NCBI RefSeq assembly: GCF_000221045.1
Contig: NC_015856.1
Location: 4,174,542 to 4,238,541 of the forward strand
Direction of reading: 5' to 3'
Source: Collimonas fungivorans Ter331
GTDB taxonomy: Bacteria > Pseudomonadota > Gammaproteobacteria > Burkholderiales > Burkholderiaceae_D
DNA: 64,000 nt
Shown here: positions 8,524 to 15,729 of the stretch, one piece after another
How positions within the stretch are numbered: the first letter of the stretch is position 1
How the letters are laid out: the number at the start of each line of letters is the position of its first letter
Translations under genes and position numbers: made by a program
The notes under the pieces: generated by a model
Database searches by the model: none
What the model saw: the letters and a program-made list of their open reading frames with translations, nothing else
Told to the model about the DNA's origin: nothing

Positions 8524-8987
8524 CAGGAACTGAGCAAACCGACCCAGTGCGAGGTCGACTCGTCCACCGTCGGCGCCCGCGCCGGAACGGCGGCGGTGCC
8601 AGTCATCGCCCGGTATGAAGCTTTCTTGGCCTTGCGGCTGAGACGCTGTTCGAGGCGACTGGTATACAAATCGCCATAACTGACGATGGTGTCCAGCATG
8701 GCTTGCAGTCCGGCGTCGCCGACCTTGCTGCCAGCCAGCTGGCGCCAGAAATCGCATTCGTTCCAGCGCCGGAAGCGCATGTAAGCCGTGCTCGAGCGGC
8801 CGAACTCGGGCGGCAGCTTGGACCACGGAGCGTGATTCAATACTACCCACAACAAGGCTTCGATAAACCTGCGGTTGTCCTTGGCGCTGACGCCGGGGTC
8901 GCCGGCGCGGCCGATCAGCAACGGCTCCAGCATCTGCCATTGTGCATCGCTGAGCTTCATCTCGTATTCAGGTGTGTCGTTCATCAT
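8523..8987 (-). CDS. IS5-type transposase N-terminal domain protein (DUF4096-like), no catalytic domain
   Basis: A 154-residue protein. Residues ~10-85 match the N-terminal DNA-binding part of IS5-group transposases: LSDAQWQMLEPLL, RRFIEALLWVVLNHAPWSKLPPEFG, YMRFRRWNECDFW. The DDE catalytic domain is absent. Instead there is a ~70-residue tail (DTIVSYGDLYTSRLEQRLSRKAKK) ending normally. No terminal inverted repeats or target duplications are visible, and the stop overlaps the wzz-like ATG by TGATG. This looks like a domesticated DNA-binding protein, perhaps regulating the polysaccharide operon, rather than a broken insertion sequence. A perfect regulatory palindrome lies upstream at 9070-9083. 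Confidence 0.65.
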   Translation of the reverse strand: MMNDTPEYEMKLSDAQWQMLEPLLIGRAGDPGVSAKDNRRFIEALLWVVLNHAPWSKLPPEFGRSSTAYMRFRRWNECDFWRQLAGSKVGDAGLQAMLDTIVSYGDLYTSRLEQRLSRKAKKASYRAMTGTAAVPARAPTVDESTSHWVGLLSS

Positions 8988-9069
8988 GAGGTCATGTTTT
9001 TCTTTGTAGACCAGTGTAATGATGAGGTACTTTGCAGTGGGCAGATAGCGGATTTGGCGTCAATTATTG

Positions 9070-9083
9070 TAGGAAAAATCCTA
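9070..9083. promoter_or_regulatory. Perfect palindromic regulatory box TAGGAAAAATCCTA
   Basis: A perfect copy of the box found upstream of the adhesin and secretion genes, 83 bp upstream of the transposase-like gene of the polysaccharide operon. No -10 at the 33/55/77-bp spacing is evident here. Confidence 0.5.
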
Positions 9084-9125
9084 TAAAAACGCTGGCGCCT
9101 ATGCCTATCATTGCCGCGGCACATC

Positions 9126-9191
9126 CGCGTGGGCACAGGTGCCCACCCTACAAGTTGCTCGTAGGGTGGGCAAGGTTTTCTGCCCACGCGG
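9126..9191. repeat. REP pair at the 3' end of the BvgS-like gene
   Basis: A reverse copy (9126-9151) and a forward copy (9161-9191) lie 10 bases apart. The forward copy ends six bases before the stop codon of the sensor kinase gene (9197). Confidence 0.85.
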
Positions 9192-9196
9192 TGCGC

Positions 9197-12100
9197 TCAG
9201 GTTTCGCCCGCCTCTTCCAGCAGCCAGCTTTCCAGCGACTGTTCCAGGTGCGTGATTTCAGCCAGCACCACCGATGCCGCCTGGCGCAGGTCGCCGTCGG
9301 CGGCGCCGTCGCGGCACAAGCTCTCCAGCTCTGCCGCAGCTTCCGACAGCACCTGGGCGCCGACAATGGTCGAAGCGCCCTTGATGGAATGGGCGACATC
9401 GCCTGCCGCCAGCCAGTCGGCGGCGGTGACGCGCTGTATCAGCAGCAGGCTGTCGTTGCGGTTGGAATTGATCAGCTCCTTCGCCAGCCTGGAGACCAGG
9501 GTGAAATTGCCGCCCGTCATGGCTTCCAGCGAACTGGCGTCGAACAGCGAATCGGCCGGCTTGGGCTTGGCGTCGACGACATTGTGCGGCAGGCCGACCG
9601 TCAGCCGCCTCTGCAGATCATCGAGTCCGATCGGCTTGAACAGGCAATCGTCCATGCCGGCCGCCTTGCAGCGCTGGATTTCCTCCGGCTGGGCATTGGC
9701 GGTATAACCCCAGATCACGCAGCGCGGTGTCTCAGTTTCATTGCGGATTTCACGCGCCAGCTGGTAGCCGCTCATCACTGGCATGTTGCAATCCGTCATG
9801 ACCAGATCGAAGCTGCCGGCACGCCAGATCTGCAGCGCTTCCCGGCCGTCTTCCGCCGATTCGACGTCATGCCCGAGGTATTGCAACTGCTGGCACAGCA
9901 CCAGGCGGTTGGCGACATTGTCGTCAGCCACCAGTACGCGCAGGCGGCCCAGCTTGGGCGCTACCGTCGTCGCTTGCAGCTGCGGCGTGTCGAGCGGCTC
10001 GACAGTGGCCACGGTAAACTTGACCAGGATCTGCGTCCCCACTCCCAGCTCGCTCTGCAGCGCGATGTCGCCGCCCATCATCTGCGCCAGCCGGCGGCTG
10101 ATGGCCAGCCCGAGGCCGGTGCCGTTTTCGGCCGAACGCGGACGCGTAGCGCTAGCCTGGACAAACGGCGCGAACAGCTTGGCCTGTTCATCCTGCGCGA
10201 TGCCGGAGCCGGTATCGCTGACCTGCAGCTGCAGCGCCAGGCGGCCGTCCTTTTCCTCCTGCACATCGAGGCGGATGGTGACCTCGCCTTCCTGCGTGAA
10301 CTTGATGGCGTTGCTGACCAGGTTGGACAAGATCTGCTTGAAGCGCATCGGGTCGACCAGCACCTCGACGCCGGCATTGGCGTCGATGAAAGTGCGCAGG
10401 GTCAAGCCCTTTTGCCGCGCCAGGCCGTCGAACACACGCGCCACGGCTTCCACCAGCTCGCGCAGGTTGGCGCGTTCCGGCACCAGCTCCAGCTTGCCGG
10501 ATTCGATCTTGGCGATGTCGAGGATGTCGCCGATCAGGCCCAGCAGGGTCTTGGCGGAATCGTAGGCGACCTTGATCGAAGGCCGGTCCCACAAGCCGTT
10601 CTCGCCGCGCTTGAGCACCAGCTCCAGCATGCCGATGATGGCGTTCATCGGGGTCCGTATTTCGTGGCTCATGGTGGCCAGGAAAGTCGATTTGGCGCGG
10701 CTGGCTTCATCCGCTTCTTCCTTGGCCAGCTGCAGCGCGCCGATCAGCTGTTCGCGTTCGGAGATGTCGATCCAGCCGCCGATCAGGCCGGCCGGCTTGC
10801 CCCGGGTATCCTTGAACGGCAAGGTCCAGTGATAGATCCTGAGATGGCGCTCGCCGAAGGTCATGTCGCGGTCGGCGAACACCGGTATGCCATCCTGCAT
10901 GGTCCGCAGGTACATGGCATGGAATTCCTGCGCCGTTTCCGGCGGGAACACGGTCGATTCCGGCAACAGCTTGCCGATCACCTCGCTGCGCTCGCCGCCC
11001 ATGGCTTCCAGGTAGCTGCGGTTGCATTCGATCAGGCGGGCATTGAGGTCGCGCACATAGATCGGGTGCGGCGTGTCGTCGATCATGGCGCGCATGAAGG
11101 CGAGCTGGTCGCCCAGCGCCCGCTCGGCCAGTTTGCGTTTGGCGATCTGGCGGCGCAGGTAGGCGATCCAGAACAGGCTGGCCAGGATCAGCAGCAGCGC
11201 GCCGGCGCCGATCTGGTAGATCTCCCAGCGGTAGGTATTCCAGGAACTTGGCGCGGCATCGTTCTTCTCGCGCCAACGGTTGGTCAGCATGATGGCGTCG
11301 TTGGGCGGTATACTGCGCAGCACCTTGTTGAGGATGTCGCGCAGCTCCGGCTCGCTGCGCCGCACGCCCATCGCCAGCCGCGCCATGTCCTCGCCGACCG
11401 GCGCCGCGATGCGCAGCTTGCCGCGGAACGGTCCCTCGATAAAATAACTGGTGGCGATCTGGGTCTGGATGGTGCCGTCCACCTGGCCTTGCGCCAGTTT
11501 TTCAAATGCCGATATCGCCTGGTCTACCAGCACCAGCTCGATGCCGGGATACTGCTTGCGCAGCTGCGGCACCATGGGATTGCCGCCCTGGATCGCCAGT
11601 TTTTTGCCGTTCATCTGAGCCAGATCGGTGATCGCCGTGTCGCTGCTGCGCGCCACCAGCACCAGGTTGTTGAGCAGGAAGGGCTGCGTAAACGCCAGGT
11701 CGGCCTGGCGCTCGGGACTCATCAGCAAGGCGCCCACCATGTGCGCCTTGCCCTCACGCACCGCATTGATCATGTCTGGAATCGAATCGATGCGCACCAC
11801 CTCGAAGTCAAGGCCGGTACGCAATTCGATCAGGCGCAGGTAATCCGACACCAGGCCGTCGAACTGGCCGCTTTGGGTGTAGAAGGTCAGCGGCGCGAAC
11901 AAGCCGTTGACCGCCACCCGGACTTTCGGATGCTGGGCGATCCACTTGCGCTCGGCGTCGGTCAAGACCAGCGGCGTCGCGGTGATCCGGAAATCCAGGC
12001 CCACGCCCCAGCGCTGCAGCATGCTGCGGTGCAGCGATTCCGGAATCGCCTTGAGCAAGGTATCAAGCACCCGCAGCAAGACTGTGTTCTGTTTCTGTAC

Positions 12101-12856
12101 GGCGAAGCCGACGTCGCGGTTGCTCACCGGCGCAAAACCATCCGTCCGCAGCACGCTGAAATAACCCTTGTGGATCAGGAAGCTGGCGCCGATGGCGTCG
12201 CCCAGGAAAATGTCGGCCTCGTTATGAAGCACGCCCAGAATCGCCCTGCGGACGTCGGGATAGGGCTTGAAGGTGGCGAGCGGATACAGATTGTGCAGCT
12301 CCTGCTCGGACAGGTAGCCGGGCACGACTGCCATGCGCAGGGCGGCGTCAGGCTTGCTGGCGATTTTATGTTTGCCGATCGGCAGCACGATCGCGGTGCG
12401 GTTGACAGCATACGGGCGCGACAGGACGAAATCCTGGCCGGCCAGCTCGTTCTGGATGGTGTTGCCCAAGATGTCGATATTACCCTTGGCCAGCGCCATG
12501 TTGGCGGCCTCGCGCGTCGGGTAGCGCACGACTTCGACGATCAGCCCCATCTGCTTCGCCAGCAGCGCCACATAGTCTGCCGTCAGGCCATCGAAATCCT
12601 GATGGCTGTCGCTGAAATCGAAGGGCGGATGGTCCGGGGCGACCGTGCCGAGCCGCAGCACGCGTTTTTTGCCGAGCCAGCGCCAGTCGTCTCCGGATAA
12701 ATTGAAAACCAGGTTCTGTTCAAGCGGCCGCTCGATGATTTGCAAGCGCTCGGCTGCCGGATCGGTATCCAGCGCCAGCACCGCTGTCGCGCTGCAATAC
12801 AGCACGGATAGGAGCAGAATCCGGAACAGAAACCGGAGCAACTGCCGGCGCAACAT
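9197..12856 (-). CDS. BvgS-like hybrid sensor histidine kinase
   Basis: A 1219-residue inner-membrane kinase. In order: signal peptide (~1-30), two tandem periplasmic SBP_bac_3 (Venus flytrap) domains (~65-285 and ~310-530), one membrane helix (IGAGALLLILASLFWIAYL, ~550), PAS (~590-690), HisKA with phospho-His in FLATMSHEIRTPMNAIIG, HATPase (SNLVSNAIKF; GTGLGLAISRRLAQMMGG), receiver (VADDN, TDCNMPVMSGYQ) and an HPt domain with HSIKGAS. This is the Bordetella BvgS/E. coli EvgS layout, a four-step phosphorelay. The ATG at 12856 is chosen because it gives a clean signal peptide and follows the regulator's stop by four bases; a start at 12886 would overlap that gene. The partner is the adjacent BvgA-like regulator. 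The ligand is unknown. Confidence 0.93.
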   Translation of the reverse strand: MLRRQLLRFLFRILLLSVLYCSATAVLALDTDPAAERLQIIERPLEQNLVFNLSGDDWRWLGKKRVLRLGTVAPDHPPFDFSDSHQDFDGLTADYVALLAKQMGLIVEVVRYPTREAANMALAKGNIDILGNTIQNELAGQDFVLSRPYAVNRTAIVLPIGKHKIASKPDAALRMAVVPGYLSEQELHNLYPLATFKPYPDVRRAILGVLHNEADIFLGDAIGASFLIHKGYFSVLRTDGFAPVSNRDVGFAVQKQNTVLLRVLDTLLKAIPESLHRSMLQRWGVGLDFRITATPLVLTDAERKWIAQHPKVRVAVNGLFAPLTFYTQSGQFDGLVSDYLRLIELRTGLDFEVVRIDSIPDMINAVREGKAHMVGALLMSPERQADLAFTQPFLLNNLVLVARSSDTAITDLAQMNGKKLAIQGGNPMVPQLRKQYPGIELVLVDQAISAFEKLAQGQVDGTIQTQIATSYFIEGPFRGKLRIAAPVGEDMARLAMGVRRSEPELRDILNKVLRSIPPNDAIMLTNRWREKNDAAPSSWNTYRWEIYQIGAGALLLILASLFWIAYLRRQIAKRKLAERALGDQLAFMRAMIDDTPHPIYVRDLNARLIECNRSYLEAMGGERSEVIGKLLPESTVFPPETAQEFHAMYLRTMQDGIPVFADRDMTFGERHLRIYHWTLPFKDTRGKPAGLIGGWIDISEREQLIGALQLAKEEADEASRAKSTFLATMSHEIRTPMNAIIGMLELVLKRGENGLWDRPSIKVAYDSAKTLLGLIGDILDIAKIESGKLELVPERANLRELVEAVARVFDGLARQKGLTLRTFIDANAGVEVLVDPMRFKQILSNLVSNAIKFTQEGEVTIRLDVQEEKDGRLALQLQVSDTGSGIAQDEQAKLFAPFVQASATRPRSAENGTGLGLAISRRLAQMMGGDIALQSELGVGTQILVKFTVATVEPLDTPQLQATTVAPKLGRLRVLVADDNVANRLVLCQQLQYLGHDVESAEDGREALQIWRAGSFDLVMTDCNMPVMSGYQLAREIRNETETPRCVIWGYTANAQPEEIQRCKAAGMDDCLFKPIGLDDLQRRLTVGLPHNVVDAKPKPADSLFDASSLEAMTGGNFTLVSRLAKELINSNRNDSLLLIQRVTAADWLAAGDVAHSIKGASTIVGAQVLSEAAAELESLCRDGAADGDLRQAASVVLAEITHLEQSLESWLLEEAGET

Positions 12857-12860
12857 GGTT

Positions 12861-13487
12861 TCAGACCAGGCCATTGCGTCGCGCAATGTCGATCAGCTCC
12901 ACCAGCGACTGGGCATGCAGTTTTTCCTGCAGGCGCGTCTTGTAAGTACTTACGGTTTTCGGGCTGATCAGCATGCTGACCGCGATATCTTTGCTCGGCA
13001 CGCCGTTGGCCAGCTGCTGCAGCACGTCCAGCTCGCGGTCCGAGAGACGCTCGATCAGCTCGTCTTCGCTAGTCTGCAGGCCGCGCTTGCGCTTGCCCTG
13101 GAACGCCAGGTCCGGGAAATAGCGGTAGCCGCCGAGGATGGCGTAGGTAGCGTTCTGCAATTCGGCCAGCTGCTGCTGCTTGCTGATGAAACCGGCGGCG
13201 CCGGCTTCCATGCAGCGGTAAGCGAAATGCTGGGCGCTTTGCGAGGTCAGGATCAGGATGCGGCTGGGGAAATCCAGCGCTTCCAGCCGTGCAATCACTT
13301 CCAGGCCGTTCAGGCGCGGGATGTTGATATCGAGCACGATCATGTCCGGCTTGTGTTCACGCGCCAGCTGCACCGCATCCACTCCATTATTGGCTTCCGC
13401 CACGATTTCATGGCCCGCCGCTTCCAGCAGGCCCCTCACGGCCATGCAAATCACTGGATGGTCGTCAACAATCATAATTCTACTCAC
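12861..13487 (-). CDS. BvgA/EvgA-like response regulator (NarL/FixJ family)
   Basis: A 208-residue DNA-binding regulator. It has an N-terminal receiver with the acidic pocket in MIVDDHP, the phospho-acceptor Asp in DMIVLDINIPRLNG, the conserved Thr/Ser in ILILTSQ and Lys in GFISKQQ. Its C-terminal LuxR-type HTH (~145-208) shows LSDRELDVLQQLANG and KDIAVSMLISPKTVSTYKTRLQEKL. It is first in a two-gene operon with the BvgS-like kinase, four bases apart. It diverges from the receiver/EAL gene over a 230-bp gap that holds two copies of the TAGGAAAAATCC-type box, so autoregulation is likely. NarL-family dimers recognise just such near-palindromes. Confidence 0.92.
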   Translation of the reverse strand: MSRIMIVDDHPVICMAVRGLLEAAGHEIVAEANNGVDAVQLAREHKPDMIVLDINIPRLNGLEVIARLEALDFPSRILILTSQSAQHFAYRCMEAGAAGFISKQQQLAELQNATYAILGGYRYFPDLAFQGKRKRGLQTSEDELIERLSDRELDVLQQLANGVPSKDIAVSMLISPKTVSTYKTRLQEKLHAQSLVELIDIARRNGLV

Positions 13488-13549
13488 GTATTACTCCGTC
13501 AAGAAAACAAAACAACAATACCCCTCTCGCCGCTATCTTGCTCTCGGAT

Positions 13550-13675
13550 TAAGACAAATCCTACATGCAATTCGGCAACTTGTGGGGACCATGGCATAGC
13601 GACAATATTTCAGGAAAAATCCGACACACTGAATCGCGCCTCCCTACATCGTTTCTGCCGCAACAGCCGGACAAT
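13550..13675. promoter_or_regulatory. Shared regulatory region of the BvgA-like operon and the EAL gene
   Basis: Two box-like sequences are present: TAAGACAAATCCTA (13550-13563) and CAGGAAAAATCCGA (13611-13624). A GACAAT hexamer at 13670-13675, facing the EAL gene, is centred exactly 55 bp from the second box, the spacing found at the four adhesin and secretion promoters. For the BvgA-like gene a TATTGT hexamer (13515-13520, minus strand) is the best -10 seen. Confidence 0.5.
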
Positions 13676-13717
13676 CGATTTCTCGAAATCCACCTGTCAA
13701 TACCCAACACCATCGTG

Positions 13718-14902
13718 ATGAACCAACAGCAATCCATCCTCGTCCTCGACGACAATCCGGCCCAGCGCATGGCGATGCTGCTGCAGCTCGGCATGCTGGG
13801 CTACCACAACACCTGCGAAGCCGCCAACGGCGCCGCCGCGCTGGCCCAGATCGACCGCCTCGAGCAGCTCGACGTCGTCATCTGCGATATCCGCATGTCG
13901 CAGATGGACGGCATCGAATTCCTGCGGCGCCTGGCTGCGCACCGCCTGCGGCCGGCGATCCTGATCTGCAGCGCAGTCGAAGAAAGCCTGCGCCGCTCGG
14001 TGCTGTTCCTGGCCGCGCAGTCGGGCTTGCCGGTGCTGGGCGATATCGGCAAGCCGATACCCACGCCCCTGCTCGGCAAACTGCTGCAGCGCCAGCCGCC
14101 CGCAGTGTCTCCCGCAGCCCTGCAACCGACGGAGCTGCACGACGCCCTCGGCGGCCATGTATTCCTGGGCGACTTCAGCGCCTATTACCAGCCACAGTAC
14201 GCCTTGCACACGCTGGACATGACCGGTTTCGAGATCCAGTGCCGCTGGCAGCATCCGCTGCACGGCCTGCTGTCGCCCGCGCTGTTCATGCCGCAGCTCA
14301 GTGCCGACCAGCGCTACACCGTCAACCGGCACATCACCGAACAGGGCTTGCGCTTCATCTCCACCCTGCAGCGGCGCGACCTGACGCTGAACGTCTCGGT
14401 GCCGCTGGCGGATGTGCAGCTGCAGTCGGCCGGCCTGCCCGATATGGTGCAGGACTACCTGGAACGCTACCGTCTGTCGCCGGCTTCCTTGTCGCTGGAA
14501 GTCAACGCTGCCGATTTCGCCGAGGCGCCGCTGGTGACCATGGAAAACCTGGTGCGCCTGCGCCTTACCGGCTGCCACTTGACGCTGCAGGCCGATCCAG
14601 CCAACCTGCCGTCCCTGCAACGCCTGCATGAGCTGCCTTTCGACCAGCTCAAGCTGGATGCGCGGCATACCCGGCCAAGCCGCGATCACGAAGACTGCCG
14701 CGCTGCCATGACCGCCGCGATTGCCAGCGCAGCGTCGCTGGGGATCCAGGTCATCATCGACGGCGTCCATAACTGGCAGGAAAACCAGGTGCTGCTGCAC
14801 CTGGGATGCCAGCTGGGCAGCGGCGACTGGTATGCCGAAGCCATGGACGAGCAGGCGTTTTCGCAATGGATACAGCCTGCCCTGCGCCAGCGCCTGGGCT
14901 GA
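13718..14902 (+). CDS. Receiver protein with degenerate EAL domain (BvgR/RocR-like)
   Basis: A 394-residue protein. Residues 1-125 are a receiver (ILVLDDNPAQR, VVICDIRMSQMDG, SGLPVLGDIGKP). Residues ~140-390 are an EAL fold with altered catalytic motifs: EIQ replaces EAL (FEIQCRWQHP), the Asn of LNVSV and the Lys of DQLKLD remain, but the metal-binding DDFG segment reads LQADP and the late Glu of EGVE is replaced (DGVHN). Active cyclic di-GMP phosphodiesterases need these, so it probably binds rather than hydrolyses the nucleotide, or acts by protein contact. It diverges from the BvgAS-like operon; Bordetella BvgR is likewise an EAL protein beside bvgAS. The ATG at 13718 starts the receiver directly. 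Confidence 0.85.
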   Translation: MNQQQSILVLDDNPAQRMAMLLQLGMLGYHNTCEAANGAAALAQIDRLEQLDVVICDIRMSQMDGIEFLRRLAAHRLRPAILICSAVEESLRRSVLFLAAQSGLPVLGDIGKPIPTPLLGKLLQRQPPAVSPAALQPTELHDALGGHVFLGDFSAYYQPQYALHTLDMTGFEIQCRWQHPLHGLLSPALFMPQLSADQRYTVNRHITEQGLRFISTLQRRDLTLNVSVPLADVQLQSAGLPDMVQDYLERYRLSPASLSLEVNAADFAEAPLVTMENLVRLRLTGCHLTLQADPANLPSLQRLHELPFDQLKLDARHTRPSRDHEDCRAAMTAAIASAASLGIQVIIDGVHNWQENQVLLHLGCQLGSGDWYAEAMDEQAFSQWIQPALRQRLG

Positions 14903-14918
14903 ACTGCCGCAGCTTTCT

Positions 14919-15551
14919 TCAGTTTGCCGGGCCGTGCACGCCCGACAGCTGAGACTCCAGCTGCCGGATATTGCGCTGCAGCTGGTCCAGCTGGATCTGG
15001 TATGCCCGCCGTTCGATTTCCGAAGCCCTGGCCTGGCTCTGCGCCGCCTGCCGCCCTTGCTGGATGCGCGCCTGCTCGCTCTGCATGATCTGCATGTCCG
15101 TATTCAAGGCCGCCAGGCGCGCTTCGCTTTCCAGCTTCGAGCGTTCCAGCGCCTGGCTCTGCGCATTCAGGACCTGCAGCCGGATTTCTTCGCCGGCCCA
15201 GTCGGCGCTGCGCTGCGACAATTGCGCGTAGCTGCGTTCGGCCAGCGCCAGGTTGTCGAAGCGCAGCACGCGCCACAAGCTTTTCTGGTTCAGCAACGCC
15301 ACGTAAAACACAGGGGCGTTGTCGGCCATCAGCAGCGTTGTGCCGTATTCGCCGCTGTAGCTGGTGCGCAATTCCCGCACCGACTTGTTGCTCAATCTCT
15401 GCTTCAGCTCCGCCAGCGAGCCGGGGCTGGCGCCAGGAACGCCACTGGCAGGCGCCATGGCTGGCATCGCGCCTGCCGCCAGGGCGGCGCCGCTTAACGG
15501 CGCCAGCCCGAGCAGGGCAAGGCCGATAATCTTGTGCATGGAAAACTTCAT
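14919..15551 (-). CDS. Secreted coiled-coil protein (DUF2968-like)
   Basis: A 210-residue protein starting MKFSMHKIIGLALLGLAPL, with a signal peptide cut near ALAAGA. Residues ~45-110 form a conserved region (LKQRLSNKSVRELRTSYSGEYG, LLMADNAPVFYVALLNQKSLW) and ~110-200 a long helix rich in Gln, Glu and Arg that should form a coiled coil. It resembles the DUF2968 family of Burkholderiales envelope proteins; I recall this from memory, so the family name is less certain than the description. It is the last gene of the type I secretion group, separated from the TolC-like gene by a REPIN, and converges on the EAL gene with only 16 bp between stops. Confidence 0.7.
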   Translation of the reverse strand: MKFSMHKIIGLALLGLAPLSGAALAAGAMPAMAPASGVPGASPGSLAELKQRLSNKSVRELRTSYSGEYGTTLLMADNAPVFYVALLNQKSLWRVLRFDNLALAERSYAQLSQRSADWAGEEIRLQVLNAQSQALERSKLESEARLAALNTDMQIMQSEQARIQQGRQAAQSQARASEIERRAYQIQLDQLQRNIRQLESQLSGVHGPAN

Positions 15552-15635
15552 CGCTGGCCTGGATCGCATTCTTATCTCCGGAAATCAGTTGATACAACTA
15601 TTCGTTTTTGCATAGATGCATTTCGTTCATTACCC

Positions 15636-15706
15636 GTAGGGTGGGCACCTGTGCCCACGCGGATGTGACGCACACCGCGTGGGCAAGAAAACCTTGCCCA
15701 CCCTAC
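15636..15706. repeat. REPIN (forward plus reverse REP) between TolC-like and DUF2968-like genes
   Basis: A forward copy (15636-15662) and a reverse copy (15677-15706) form a potential long hairpin, 23 bases beyond the TolC-like stop. Confidence 0.85.
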
Positions 15707-15729
15707 GCCGCACCCTGAGCCATCACCTA

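Noticed and set aside
9032-12700. Very long open frame on the plus strand across the BvgS-like gene
   Set aside because: It is the antisense shadow of a GC-rich gene; its translation is Gln/His/Arg-rich with no domain, while the minus strand shows a complete multi-domain kinase.
12857-12886. Earlier start for the BvgS-like kinase
   Set aside because: It would overlap the regulator gene and put charged residues in front of a good signal peptide; the ATG at 12856 fits better.
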